Source: Erwinia tasmaniensis Et1/99
GTDB taxonomy: Bacteria > Pseudomonadota > Gammaproteobacteria > Enterobacterales > Enterobacteriaceae
NCBI RefSeq assembly: GCF_000026185.1
Contig: NC_010694.1
Location: 2,480,001 to 2,544,000 of the forward strand
DNA length: 64,000 nt
Direction of reading: 5' to 3'
Shown here piece by piece: positions 1 to 9,113 of this stretch (positions within the stretch are counted from its first letter, which is position 1; every line of letters begins with the position of its first letter). The notes under the pieces were generated by a model. It made no database searches. It was not told where the DNA came from and was given only the letters and a program-made list of their open reading frames with translations. The position numbers were made by a program, and so were the translations under genes.

Positions 1-1385
1 TTGCGCGTTTCCGGCACGCACCTGATAACAAAAGCACCCGACAGGATGCCGATCAGCGCGAAGCTTAAGAACGTGCCAGACAAACCTACGCTGGCTAACA
101 GCATCGGGAATGCCAGTGAAATCATAAAGTTGGCAATCCACATCGCGAAAATCGCACTGCCCATAAAGACGCCGCGCAGACGCGTCGGAAAGATCTCCGA
201 CAGCAGCAGCCAGGTGGCCGGCGAGAGAAAAGCCTGCTGGAAGCTAAGGAACATCAGCATGCCGAACAGCACCAGATAGCCGCGCAGTGCATCCACCTCG
301 CCATGTACGGTTTCCGGCATAAAGAAACTGACCGCTGCGATAAACAGCAGGCTAAAGGTACAGCCAAACTGGCCAACCAGCGTCATGGTGCGCCGCCCAA
401 TTTTGCCCAATAGCCAGATGCCCACGCACGCCATCAGTACCGACACCACGCCGTTGGCAATAGTGGCAAACAGCGCCGCGTTGGTGCTCATGCCCACGGC
501 CTTCAGCATGGTCGGCGCATAATACATGATGGTGTTGACACCGGAGGTTTGCTGGATAACCGCGATACCCACACCAATAAAGAACAGCTTCAGCAGCCAC
601 GGCTTTGCCAGATCGCGCAGGCCCACTTTTCCGCGATCCTTTTCTTCTGCCAGCGTCTCCTCAATCTCTTCCATTTCCCAGTCAACGTCTTCCCGCGCGC
701 GGGTACGTTCAAGCACCCGCCTGGCTTGTGCCAGCCTGCCCTGCATCGCGTACCAGCCCGGGGTATCCGGCATAAACATCATTCCGAACCACAGCAGCAC
801 CGCCGGGACGGTGGCCAACGCCAGCATCCAGCGCCAGGTTTCGCCGCCGCCCCAGGCCGCATTAAATCCGGCATTAGAGATATAGGCCAGCAGCTGGCCG
901 CTGACGATCATCAGCTCCTGCAACGTTACCAGCTGACCGCGTCTATTAGCCGGTGCTATTTCGGCGATATACACCGGCACGGTGGCCGACGCGCCGCCGA
1001 CCGCAACGCCGAGGATCAGACGGAAGAAAATCATCCACTCAACGTTTGGCGCCAGAGCCGTGCCGATGGCTCCGATAGCAAAAACCATCGCCAGGATAAT
1101 AATGATTTTCTGACGTCCGGCCGCATTGGCAAAGAGCCCTGAAAACAATGCGCCAAAGGCGGCGCCGAACAGCAGTGAACTGGTCACCAGTCCGGTGGTG
1201 AAAGGCGTGAGATGAAGCTCATCGCCCATAAACAGCAGTGCGCCGGAGATAACGCCAGTATCATAACCAAACAGTAAGCCGCCGAGCGTGGCAACAGCCG
1301 CGATCACCTTTACAAAGGGTTCCGTTTTCGTGCTGCTGTTCGGCCCTGATGCCCGGTTAAGGGTAATATATTGTTCTTTTGTCAT
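1..1385 (-). CDS. MFS sugar porter (sugar/polyol:H+ symporter), 3' end cut by window
   Basis: Inner-membrane carrier of the sugar porter branch of the major facilitator superfamily. The 461 residues visible show the family signatures: GGLLFGYDTGVISGALL in the first membrane segment, a GRR loop motif (LLGKIGRRTM), QQTSGVNTIMYYAP in TM7, and PETR at the very edge of the window, so only a short C-terminal tail is missing. It most resembles myo-inositol or pentose/hexose proton symporters (IolT, XylE, GalP types), but the substrate cannot be read from sequence. The ATG at 1383-1385 follows an AGGTAGCACC stretch. It stands alone, divergent from the chemoreceptor gene. Confidence 0.85.
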   Translation of the reverse strand, partial: MTKEQYITLNRASGPNSSTKTEPFVKVIAAVATLGGLLFGYDTGVISGALLFMGDELHLTPFTTGLVTSSLLFGAAFGALFSGLFANAAGRQKIIIILAMVFAIGAIGTALAPNVEWMIFFRLILGVAVGGASATVPVYIAEIAPANRRGQLVTLQELMIVSGQLLAYISNAGFNAAWGGGETWRWMLALATVPAVLLWFGMMFMPDTPGWYAMQGRLAQARRVLERTRAREDVDWEMEEIEETLAEEKDRGKVGLRDLAKPWLLKLFFIGVGIAVIQQTSGVNTIMYYAPTMLKAVGMSTNAALFATIANGVVSVLMACVGIWLLGKIGRRTMTLVGQFGCTFSLLFIAAVSFFMPETVHGEVDALRGYLVLFGMLMFLSFQQAFLSPATWLLLSEIFPTRLRGVFMGSAIFAMWIANFMISLAFPMLLASVGLSGTFLSFALIGILSGAFVIRCVPETR

Positions 1386-1826
1386 GGTGCTACCTTGACC
1401 TCTTGATCAGCCTGGTTAGTAAGGATAAAGACCAGTTACGCATTCTTTGGCATTAACAATGACCACACGCCACCTTCAACTTAAACCATTTAATTCATTT
1501 TTATTAACAATGAAACTAAATTTCTGCGTCATGGATCTCATTTTCTCACCCAAACTGTGATCATGGCCGCAATAACGTTGAATTCAGCTTCCTGATGAAT
1601 GATATTGCACGCCACCACCGTCTTTTTTTTCCATTTCTTATTAAAATGAAATAAAAATACATAGTCACTATTGCGTGCCGTGAAGCAAGAGGGCTTCGGC
1701 GGGTGGCACACTTTGCAGAGCGTGACGGGTAACGTGGGAGATTTATCGTTTCGATCTTGCCTAAAGTTTTTCGCTGATGTTGACGATAACTATTTAACAT
1801 AGCTCCTCCCTACCACTGGAAACCCC
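1386..1826. promoter_or_regulatory. Divergent intergenic region, sugar porter / chemoreceptor
   Basis: A 441-bp gap between two divergent genes. It is AT-rich near 1480-1530 and 1640-1670 and must hold both promoters. I see no convincing gene: the longest open stretch, on the minus strand at 1561-1800, has no family resemblance and no ribosome-binding site. No operator was recognised. Confidence 0.5.
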
Positions 1827-3389
1827 ATGCTAAAAAAAGTCAGAACGTCGACCCTGGTATCAGGCATTATTGTCGTTTTTGTCCTGCTGCAATGTATAAC
1901 CGGAGGATTTTATCTTTACACCAGCAACAGCAATAAAAACAGCTTGTCGACCATTACCGAGTCCAATAAAAAAGTCGCACTACTGACTAACACCTGGTTC
2001 GCCATGAATGGCGTGCGGAGCAATATCAACAGAACGGTGATCTGGTTGCAGGAGGGTGGTCCCAATAGTGAAAAGGCCATCGCCACGATTAATGCAGCAG
2101 ATGAAGAGCTGGAAAAAACGCAAAAATGGTATGCGCTGTTTAAAAATGCGGGAGAGATTGAAGGACTGGACAGCCAGCTTTCAACCGATCTTGATAAGTC
2201 TTTTGATGATTTTCACCAGCAATTACAGCAAATTATCACTGTCGCTAAGGGGAAGGATCTAGAGCAGATATTATCTTACAATCTTGAGTCTTCTTTTCAG
2301 CAAATGCTTCATTCATATGATGCCTGGCGTTCGGCTGCCAATGACATTTCCAGCAAAACCTACGCCGAAAATCAGCGCGTATTTGATTCCATGATCGTCA
2401 TTCTTTCCTGCCTCGGACTGCTGATGATATTAATGGTATTTATTTGCTGGAATGCATTGCGCACCACGTTGATAACCCCCTTAAATAAAGCACTGCGCTT
2501 TATTGATTCAATTAAGTCTGGCGATCTTAGCGGTAAAATTGATACCAACGCCTCTTCTAAAACCGAAATGAACCGACTTGCCATTGGATTGATGGAAATG
2601 CAGCAGTCGCTGTATGCCACGGTGAAAAGTGTGCGTACCGGTTCAGAAGTGATACTGGCTGAAATTAGCCTGCTGGTGGATGGCAATAACGACCTGTCTT
2701 CGCGCACTGAACAACAGGCGGCTTCGCTGGAGGAAACCGCGGCCAGTATGGAGCAAATCACGCAAACCGTTGCCAGAAACTCAGAAAATGCGAATCAGGC
2801 GGCCAGCGTGGCTTCACTTGCAGCAGAAACGGCTGAAGGTGGCGGCAAGGTGGTTATTGATGTGCGCGATACCATCGCCGATATAGAAGAGAGTTCAAAC
2901 AAAATTTCCGACGTGACAAATCTGATAAAAAGCATTGCCTTCCAGACGAATATATTAGCCCTGAATGCCGCAGTGGAAGCCGCACGCGCGGGTGAAAGCG
3001 GCAGAGGATTTGCCGTGGTGGCCGGAGAGGTCAGAAACCTGGCTCAACGCTGTTCCGACGCGGCAAAAGATGTGGAAGGTCTGATCAAAGAGTCTTCCGG
3101 GCGCGTTGAAAAGAGCTCAACGCTGGCCGTAACGGCAACAAACACCATCACTGAAGTTGTTGATTCGGCTAAAAACCTCAGAGATATCATTAACGAGATA
3201 TCCGTAGCGTCACAAGAGCAGAAGACCGGGATTACGCAGGTCGGTATCGCCGTCAACGAGCTTGATAAGCTTACCCAGCTGAACTACAGCCTGGTTCAGC
3301 AATCCTCTTCATCCTGTAACTCGTTAAAAGAGCAGGTTTCACATCTGTACGATACGGTTAAATTATTCAATCTGGAGCAGGCGCGCTAA
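1827..3389 (+). CDS. Methyl-accepting chemotaxis protein (Tsr/Tar-like)
   Basis: Transmembrane chemoreceptor of 520 residues that would signal through CheW/CheA. Order: short cytoplasmic start, TM1 (about 10-32), a periplasmic four-helix-bundle ligand domain (about 33-186), TM2 (about 187-210), a HAMP linker, then the cytoplasmic methyl-accepting coiled coil. The signalling tip is almost canonical ([20 protein letters not shown] followed by [17 protein letters not shown]), and methylation-helix patterns ([20 protein letters not shown]) precede it. The C-terminus is LFNLEQAR without the NWETF-type pentapeptide that tethers CheR/CheB in Tsr and Tar. The ligand cannot be predicted. A single-gene unit with a weak ribosome-binding site (GGAAA). 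Confidence 0.93.
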   Translation: MLKKVRTSTLVSGIIVVFVLLQCITGGFYLYTSNSNKNSLSTITESNKKVALLTNTWFAMNGVRSNINRTVIWLQEGGPNSEKAIATINAADEELEKTQKWYALFKNAGEIEGLDSQLSTDLDKSFDDFHQQLQQIITVAKGKDLEQILSYNLESSFQQMLHSYDAWRSAANDISSKTYAENQRVFDSMIVILSCLGLLMILMVFICWNALRTTLITPLNKALRFIDSIKSGDLSGKIDTNASSKTEMNRLAIGLMEMQQSLYATVKSVRTGSEVILAEISLLVDGNNDLSSRTEQQAASLEETAASMEQITQTVARNSENANQAASVASLAAETAEGGGKVVIDVRDTIADIEESSNKISDVTNLIKSIAFQTNILALNAAVEAARAGESGRGFAVVAGEVRNLAQRCSDAAKDVEGLIKESSGRVEKSSTLAVTATNTITEVVDSAKNLRDIINEISVASQEQKTGITQVGIAVNELDKLTQLNYSLVQQSSSSCNSLKEQVSHLYDTVKLFNLEQAR

Positions 3390-3424
3390 GCCGTTGCGCC
3401 CCCGATCTTCTAACTGATGAGTTA

Positions 3425-3450
3425 CGCACGGCCTGATGACTGGCCGTGCG
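3425..3450. terminator. Hairpin between convergent chemoreceptor and efflux operon
   Basis: Perfect 9-bp stem CGCACGGCC / GGCCGTGCG with an 8-nt loop in the 80-bp gap between convergent genes. It lacks a clear T-run on either side, so it may be a weak bidirectional terminator or an mRNA end stabiliser. Confidence 0.5.
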
Positions 3451-3470
3451 TGCGCGTTACGCCATATTCC

Positions 3471-5018
3471 TTAAGGCTGCTGGGCCGCACCGAATATCGG
3501 ATAATCCGGCAGCTTCACGTTTTGCCAGCTTTCCCACCCGCCGCCGAGCGCCTTATACAGCGCCACCAGATCCAAACGACTTTGTAGCCGCGCCTGCTCC
3601 GCCTGCTGCTGCACCTGCGCCAGCTGGCGCTGCGCGTCCAGCGCGTCAATAAACGATGACAGCCCCTGACGATAGCTATCACTGGCAAGATGAAAGGCGT
3701 TTTGCAGCGCCTGTACGCTCTCATCCAGGCCGGTGACCTGCTGTAGATCGCTGCGATAGCTTACCAACGCATTTTCAACATCCTGAAGCGCCGTAAGCAC
3801 CGTTTGCCGATATTGCAGCGCCGCGCTGGCCTGCTGCGCACGCGCCAGTTTTACGCTGGAAACCAGCCTGCCCCCCTGGAAGATCGGCAGGGTTACCGAC
3901 GGCCCGAAGCTGTAAAAATGGCTGCTCCAGTTATCCAGATAGCTGGCGTCGCTGTTACGCATGCCAAACTGTCCGCTAAGCGACAGGCTGGGGAACAGCT
4001 GCGCTACCGAAACGCCGATATTGGCCGTGGCGGCATGCAGGCTGGCTTCGGCGGCGCGTACATCAGGACGGCGGCGTGCCAGTTCGGAAGGCACGCCAAC
4101 CCGTAGCGTCGGTGGTAACAGCGGCAGCGCCTTACGCGGCGTCAGTTCAGCATCCAGCGCGCCGGGCACCCTGCCGGTTAATACCGCCAGCCCGTTCATC
4201 GCCAGGTGGATTTGCGCCTGGTACTGCGGCAGCTGTGCACGCAGCGAGTTTAGCTGCGCACGCGCATTTTCTACGTTGGTCTGCGGTGCCAGCCCATTAC
4301 GCTGCTGGCTTTGCGTCAGATCCAGCGTCTGCTGCGCCACGTCAATTTGCGTTTCTACCGTGCGGGTAATGGCCTGCGCGCCGCGCAACTGCAGGTAAAC
4401 GCGCGCCACCTCGGCTTCCAGCGATACCAGCGCATCGTTGCGCTCCTCCACCGACTGCTGCTGCCGGGCATCCGCCATCTCAACCTGGCGACGCACCTTG
4501 CCCCACAGGTCCAGTTCCCATGACGCATCGAAACTGCCCTGGTAGAGGCCAATCGGTTTCTCCAGGCTGTCCAGCGCCGGGCGCACGCCGTCTGCGTTGT
4601 CTATCCCATTGAGCCGCTGGTCGATCCCTTGCGACTCCAGCTCACCTTTGACTCCCAGCTGCTGGCGCGTAAAACGCGCATTGCCACTTACCGAAGGTGC
4701 CCATCCCCCGCGCACCTGGTTTAACTGCTGGCGTGCCCCAGCAATGCGCAGCACCGCCTGTTGCAGGGACAGATTGCCCCGTACCGCCCGCTCTATCAGA
4801 CTATCCAGCTGCGGGTCGTTAAACGCTTTCCACCAGTCGGCACGTGGTGCTGATGCCAACGTCTTTCCTCCCCCCGGCATCTGCTCGCCGTGAAAAGCGG
4901 CCGGCGTATTGGCCGCGTGGGGCTGATAATCCGGCCCCAGCGCACAGCCGCCAAGCGACAGCGCTGCCGCTATCAGCACGCCGTTTCCCGGAAAACAAAA
5001 ATAACAAGGAACCTTCAT
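3471..5018 (-). CDS. Outer-membrane efflux lipoprotein (NodT/OprM family)
   Basis: Outer-membrane channel partner of the adjacent EmrA/EmrB-type pump, about 515 residues. The N-terminus is a lipoprotein signal ending in LSLGGC, with the lipidated Cys followed by ALGPDYQ, as in OprM/NodT proteins. Two outer membrane efflux protein repeats follow, with long alpha-helical barrel stretches and the ELARRRPDVRAAEASL motif. I chose the ATG at 5016-5018: it lies 1 nt after the emrB stop and 9 nt after a GGGAG site, giving MKVPCYF; an upstream in-frame GTG at 5036 would overlap emrB. Third gene of an efflux operon, so the whole tripartite system is encoded together, unlike E. coli EmrAB, which borrows TolC. 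Confidence 0.9.
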   Translation of the reverse strand: MKVPCYFCFPGNGVLIAAALSLGGCALGPDYQPHAANTPAAFHGEQMPGGGKTLASAPRADWWKAFNDPQLDSLIERAVRGNLSLQQAVLRIAGARQQLNQVRGGWAPSVSGNARFTRQQLGVKGELESQGIDQRLNGIDNADGVRPALDSLEKPIGLYQGSFDASWELDLWGKVRRQVEMADARQQQSVEERNDALVSLEAEVARVYLQLRGAQAITRTVETQIDVAQQTLDLTQSQQRNGLAPQTNVENARAQLNSLRAQLPQYQAQIHLAMNGLAVLTGRVPGALDAELTPRKALPLLPPTLRVGVPSELARRRPDVRAAEASLHAATANIGVSVAQLFPSLSLSGQFGMRNSDASYLDNWSSHFYSFGPSVTLPIFQGGRLVSSVKLARAQQASAALQYRQTVLTALQDVENALVSYRSDLQQVTGLDESVQALQNAFHLASDSYRQGLSSFIDALDAQRQLAQVQQQAEQARLQSRLDLVALYKALGGGWESWQNVKLPDYPIFGAAQQP

Positions 5019-5019
5019 G

Positions 5020-6588
5020 TCAGTGTGCTCCCGCACTGCCCTCGCTCTTAATCGGAGCCAGCAGTAAGCAAAATGGAATAAGGATCAGGGCGACAATGCT
5101 GAGGCCCATAAATACGTCAATATAGGCAAGAAAACGTGCCTGTACGATCATCTGTTTATACAGCTGCCCGGTGGCAACGGTGAGCGGGTCGCCAGCGCTA
5201 TGCACAAAGTCCCTGACGCCCTGCGTCCAACGCCCCAGCGCCAAATTAAAGGGCTCGTTAAGCGGAGTCATGCTGTCTGCCAACTGCGCGCTACGTGCCT
5301 GTGAGCGCTCGGTGATCATCGCGGTAGAGAGCGAAATACCGATCGATCCGGCAACATTGCGGAACATGGTAAACAACGCCGATGCATCGGCATTCAGCCG
5401 CTGCGGGATCGTGACAAAGGCAATGGTGGTCAGCGGGACAAACAGGAAACCCAGACCGATAGTCTGGAAGCTGCGCATCAGCACCAGGGTGGTGAAATCA
5501 ATATTCGGCGTCAGGGTTGAGGAGTAGATAAACGACACGCCCAGCAGCAGAAAACCAAAGGCAATCAGCAGGCGCGTTTGCACCAGCGGCATCAGCTTCA
5601 GTACCAGCGGGATAGAAAGGACGATCAGCACCGCTCCCGGCGATAACACCAGGCCGGACAGGGTCGCGGTGTATCCGAGATCCTGCTGTGCCAGCTGCGG
5701 AATAACCACCGAACTGCCGTAAAGAATGGCCGCCATCCCCGCCATCAGCAGGCAGGCCACCGCAAAGTTACGGTCCTTCAGCACATGCAGATCCACCACC
5801 GGCCTTTTGGCATACATCAGCCAATAGATAGCCCCGACAATGCCGGTCAGCGCCAGCAGGGCGAAAGTGACAATAAAGCTGGACTGGAACCAGTCAGCGT
5901 CTTCGCCGCGATCCATCATCACCTGGAGGCAGCCAAGACCGAGGGTGATCAGCCCGATGCCAATATAGTCGATGCTGAGCTTACCCTTCGCCCATTTGCG
6001 CTCCCACGGCGGATCTTCCAGCAGCTGATAAATAGCCAGCACGCTGAGAATACCTACCGGAATGTTGATAAAGAATACCCAGCGCCAGCTGTAGTTATCG
6101 GTGATCCAGCCACCCAGCGTTGGGCCAAGCACGGGGGCGACGATCACCGCAATGGACGAAAGGCCAAAGGCCTTACCGCGATCGGCGGGTTTAAAATAGT
6201 CCAGCAGCACCGACTGCTGGACCGGCTGTAAACCTCCGCCGAAAAAGCCCTGTAGCACGCGAAACAGAATGATCTGCCACAGTTCGGTGGCTATACCACA
6301 CAGGAAGGAACAGACGGTAAACATCACGATGCAGATCAGAAAAAACTGTTTGCGGCCCAGCAGGCGGCTAAGAAAGGCGGAGATAGGTAAAACGATGCCG
6401 TTCGCCACCAGATAAGAGGTCAAAACCCAGGTGGATTCGTCGTAACTGGCTGATAGCGACCCCGCCACGTGCGGCAGAGCAACGTTGACAATCGTGGTGT
6501 CGAGGATCTCCATAAACACCGCCAGCGTCACCGTCATCGCCACCAGCCAGGGATTACTGGCTGGCTTCCAGCTCTGGCCGGAACTCAT
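5020..6588 (-). CDS. emrB: EmrB-type MFS multidrug transporter (DHA2, 14 TMS)
   Basis: Inner-membrane proton-driven drug exporter of the DHA2 family (14 transmembrane segments), 522 residues, close to E. coli EmrB (512). It shows the family start motif LDTTIVNVALPHVAGSL in TM1, and the TM5 antiporter region VAPVLGPTLGGWITDNYSWRW. It works with the EmrA-type adaptor upstream and the outer-membrane lipoprotein downstream to export hydrophobic compounds. Its ATG overlaps the emrA stop by 4 nt (ATGA), so the two are translationally coupled. Substrate range is unknown, and paralogues such as EmrY or FarB cannot be excluded. Confidence 0.9.
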   Translation of the reverse strand: MSSGQSWKPASNPWLVAMTVTLAVFMEILDTTIVNVALPHVAGSLSASYDESTWVLTSYLVANGIVLPISAFLSRLLGRKQFFLICIVMFTVCSFLCGIATELWQIILFRVLQGFFGGGLQPVQQSVLLDYFKPADRGKAFGLSSIAVIVAPVLGPTLGGWITDNYSWRWVFFINIPVGILSVLAIYQLLEDPPWERKWAKGKLSIDYIGIGLITLGLGCLQVMMDRGEDADWFQSSFIVTFALLALTGIVGAIYWLMYAKRPVVDLHVLKDRNFAVACLLMAGMAAILYGSSVVIPQLAQQDLGYTATLSGLVLSPGAVLIVLSIPLVLKLMPLVQTRLLIAFGFLLLGVSFIYSSTLTPNIDFTTLVLMRSFQTIGLGFLFVPLTTIAFVTIPQRLNADASALFTMFRNVAGSIGISLSTAMITERSQARSAQLADSMTPLNEPFNLALGRWTQGVRDFVHSAGDPLTVATGQLYKQMIVQARFLAYIDVFMGLSIVALILIPFCLLLAPIKSEGSAGAH

Positions 6589-7727
6589 TCCAGCGTCACC
6601 TTCGGTTCAACCGACAGACCAATCGGCAGGGGATGATTGGCGTCCAGGCCGCTATCAATAACGATTTTTACCGGAACACGCTGGACGATTTTCACGTAGT
6701 TTCCGGTAGCATTTTCAGTCGGGAAAGCAGAGAAGCGCGAGCCGCTGCCCATCTGTATGCTGTCGACATGCCCTTTCAGCTTCAGATCGGGCCAGGCATC
6801 GACGCTGATATCCACTTTGCTACCCGGTTTCATGCGCGCCAGCTGGGATTCTTTAAAGTTCGCCACGATCCACATATCCGCTGATACCAGAGAAAACAGC
6901 GAAGATCCCGCCTGCACCAGCGTTCCCACCTGCACATTGCGTTTGGTGATAAAACCATCGTAAGGCGCGCGCACCTCGGTGTAAGAAAGGTTGAGACTGG
7001 CAGTATTGAGCTGGGCCTGAGCCTGATCGACCTGACTCTGACGCGCTTCGACGCTGGTTTCCTGCTGCCGGATCTGTAAAGCGACCTGTGAGGCGACGGC
7101 AACCTGAGCCTGCGCATTTTTCAGCTCCGCTTTCGCACTGCGTAGCTGGGCACTGGCCGCATCGATATTACGCTGCGAGGTGGCACGCGGATCGACGCCG
7201 CGCTGACGTTTATCATCTTCCCGCGCGTTGAGGTAGTTGGCTTCGGCCCGTGCCAGCTGCGCCAGCGCCTGCTCCTTCTGCGCCGGATACTGAACCCGTG
7301 CCAGCGCCAGCTGCGCCTGGGCCTGATGTAACTGCGCCACGGCAATGCCAAGCTGCGCCTGTGCCCGATCGCGCTCTGCGCTGGCATCGCGCAGGTCAAT
7401 CACCACCAGCAGATCCCCTTTCTTCACCCGCTGATTATCTTTCACCTTCAGCTGCGTAATATAGCCCGATACTTTCGGCGCGATGGTCACCGCATCCGCT
7501 TCGGTAAAGGCATCATCGGTGGTTTCACTATTGCGGTTCATTAACCAGAACACCAGCGCAACCGCTAGCATGACAACGATGACAATGCCCAGAATAATGA
7601 GCGGTTTTTTACCCGGTCGCGAACGGCTTTTTTCATCTTCCTGACCATCTTCTGTCGGGGATGATTCAGTTTGTGGCAGGGATCGATCGTCGGGTGCAGA
7701 GGAGGTTTGCTTAGCCATAGTATCCAT
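6585..7727 (-). CDS. emrA: EmrA-type membrane fusion protein (HlyD family)
   Basis: Periplasmic adaptor of 380 residues linking the inner-membrane transporter to the outer-membrane channel. Layout: charged cytoplasmic tail (1-43), one transmembrane anchor (about 44-65), a biotinyl-lipoyl-like half (VTIAPKVSGYITQLKVKDNQ), a long Ala/Gln-rich coiled-coil hairpin (about 115-225), then the second lipoyl half and beta barrel (RAPYDGFITKRNVQVGTLVQ). First gene of the efflux operon. A second in-frame ATG at 7718 could be the true start (MAKQTSS). No adjacent regulator of the MprA type is visible. Confidence 0.9.
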   Translation of the reverse strand: MDTMAKQTSSAPDDRSLPQTESSPTEDGQEDEKSRSRPGKKPLIILGIVIVVMLAVALVFWLMNRNSETTDDAFTEADAVTIAPKVSGYITQLKVKDNQRVKKGDLLVVIDLRDASAERDRAQAQLGIAVAQLHQAQAQLALARVQYPAQKEQALAQLARAEANYLNAREDDKRQRGVDPRATSQRNIDAASAQLRSAKAELKNAQAQVAVASQVALQIRQQETSVEARQSQVDQAQAQLNTASLNLSYTEVRAPYDGFITKRNVQVGTLVQAGSSLFSLVSADMWIVANFKESQLARMKPGSKVDISVDAWPDLKLKGHVDSIQMGSGSRFSAFPTENATGNYVKIVQRVPVKIVIDSGLDANHPLPIGLSVEPKVTLE

Positions 7728-7799
7728 CGATGCAGGGCGTCGCCAAAACGGGGACGCAATTATTCAGCGTGGTATAACCATAGGAGCAAAATTGACAAA

Positions 7800-8112
7800 T
7801 ACCAGGAGTTCCTGACAAAAAAGATTTATCTGATGCCACATCCAGCGATTACAGGCACCAGAACCGCAACGGCCAATGTGCCACGGCAGGATATTTTGGG
7901 TTTAGCCATGGCGATTTAACGGCAGACCGGCATTAATCGCCGGTATATCAAAGATAATCAGGCGGGCTGGCGCAAGCGACTCTTTCTGAAGCAGAGAGAA
8001 TGTGAGTGGCACGACGGTAATAAGCGCCACATCATTAGTGTGAAGCAGGTAGCCGTTTGGCGTCAGGAAACATTCACCGGGCGCTTCAGGCCATGCGGCT
8101 GGTAAAGGTCGT
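7800..8112 (-). pseudogene. ybiR: Decayed ybiR (anion-permease-like transporter) remnant
   Basis: The minus-strand translation between mntR and emrA contains TNDVALITVVPLTFSL, then LIIFDIPAINAGLPLN, an in-frame TAA at 7902-7904, then TQNILPW. In E. coli YbiR the same order occurs (TNDVALFIVVPLTITL, LIIFEALAVNAG, NPQNILIW), and ybiR is the gene that follows mntR there. I therefore read this as the remains of ybiR: the middle survives, while the N- and C-terminal membrane segments are gone. Boundaries are approximate. Confidence 0.7.
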
Positions 8113-8119
8113 GTGACGG

Positions 8120-8572
8120 TTATTGCTGACTTTCGCTAAATTTGCGAAAAATGGCCAGCGTTTCATCACTCACATGGTGTTCAATGCCTTCTGCGTCTCG
8201 ACGGGCAGTATCCGGGCTGATACCGAGCGCAAGAAGAAACGACTCGACGATATGATGGCGCTCACGGCTTTCGTTGGCGAGCTTCTCACCTTCAGGCGTC
8301 AGGAATACGCCACGATAGGGCACCTGCTCAACCAAACCCCCGGTGGCAAGACGTTTCAGCATCTTAGCCACGGTTGGCTGCGAGACGCCAAGACGAGCGG
8401 CCATATCCACCTGACGCGCCTCGCCAAATTCACGGATCAGGTCTGAGATCAGCTCAACATAGTCGTCGATTAATTCACGACGGTGCGCTTCACGTACCTG
8501 GCGGAAGCCTTCGACATGCTCTTCGATATCTTTCAGTGGCGCGGACACTGCAACTTTTGCGCGACGACTCAT
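8120..8572 (-). CDS. mntR: Manganese-responsive transcriptional regulator MntR
   Basis: DtxR/MntR-family metalloregulator of 150 residues, usual family length. An N-terminal winged helix-turn-helix ([21 protein letters not shown], about 54-75) is followed by the wing ([16 protein letters not shown]) and the metal-binding dimerisation half ([17 protein letters not shown] and [14 protein letters not shown], with the His/Glu/Asp ligands of MntR). With Mn(II) bound it represses or activates manganese uptake genes. It is divergent from mntS, as in E. coli, with a palindrome between them. The ATG at 8572 is preceded by GAGGAAG. Confidence 0.95.
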   Translation of the reverse strand: MSRRAKVAVSAPLKDIEEHVEGFRQVREAHRRELIDDYVELISDLIREFGEARQVDMAARLGVSQPTVAKMLKRLATGGLVEQVPYRGVFLTPEGEKLANESRERHHIVESFLLALGISPDTARRDAEGIEHHVSDETLAIFRKFSESQQ

Positions 8573-8679
8573 TCAGCTTCCTCTTATTATTGACCAATAC
8601 ATTTAACCACCGTATCGGTCTCTTGGTGGCACATTGTAAACGAACCGTCGGGAAGCACAAAATTTTGCATGTTAGCTCT

Positions 8680-8696
8680 GGCTATACGGTATAGCC
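8680..8696. promoter_or_regulatory. Candidate MntR operator (17-bp perfect palindrome)
   Basis: GGCTATAC-G-GTATAGCC is a perfect inverted repeat in the mntR/mntS divergent region, 56 nt before the mntS start. Further GCTATACC sequence follows at 8700-8707. Known MntR boxes of E. coli contain ATAGC/GCTAT half-sites, so this is the best candidate for metal-dependent repression of mntS. Assignment is by position and symmetry. Confidence 0.6.
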
Positions 8697-8751
8697 TATG
8701 CTATACCTGTTGATAATTCGTTCATAACCTGACTGACCGGAGGGCCATCAG

Positions 8752-8859
8752 ATGAAACTTCCACTGCTATTAAAATTATTTTGCCGCTCGCCGTTTACGT
8801 TGCGTCTGATGCTGCTGGAAATGCTGGTAAAACCTGCCCCCGCCGCACGCGCTTCCTGA
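8752..8859 (+). CDS. mntS: Small manganese-response protein MntS
   Basis: A 35-residue protein preceded by a GGAGGG ribosome-binding site at 8739-8744. Its core CRSPFTLRLMLLEML aligns with SHSPFKVRLMLLSML of the 42-residue E. coli MntS, and it lies divergent from mntR exactly as in E. coli. MntS raises manganese availability by inhibiting the MntP exporter; E. coli mntS is repressed by Mn-MntR. The tail here (VKPAPAARAS) is shorter than in E. coli and unlike it. Easily missed by automatic gene callers. Confidence 0.82.
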   Translation: MKLPLLLKLFCRSPFTLRLMLLEMLVKPAPAARAS

Positions 8860-9043
8860 TCCCTTCGTTCAACGCATTGCCATTAACCCACCTTCTTATA
8901 CGCAAATAGCGCAGGATAATGGCACCGGGTTTTCGCACCCTATTACCTGCCTGACCTGTAACGCCAAGCCAGCAGATCCCCTTTCTCATTTTTGCAAACA
9001 AAAACGGGCGGCAAGACGCTGGCGTAGGATCGTTGATTATGCG

Positions 9044-9074
9044 CAAAAAAAATCCGCCCAGAAGGGCGGATTTC
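9044..9074 (-). terminator. ompX rho-independent terminator
   Basis: Perfect 10-bp stem AAATCCGCCC / GGGCGGATTT with an AGAA loop. On the minus strand it is followed by a run of T, placing it about 40 nt after the ompX stop. Confidence 0.88.
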
Positions 9075-9113
9075 TACAACGTCAGTCCGAAAAACGGACT
9101 TGCGGCTGACAAC

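Noticed and set aside
1561-1800. 79-residue ORF on the minus strand upstream of the chemoreceptor
   Set aside because: Lies across an AT-rich promoter region without a ribosome-binding site or recognisable protein pattern.
7671-7919. 82-residue plus-strand ORF upstream of mntR region
   Set aside because: Overlaps the emrA start and the ybiR fossil on the other strand; the latter explains the open sequence better.
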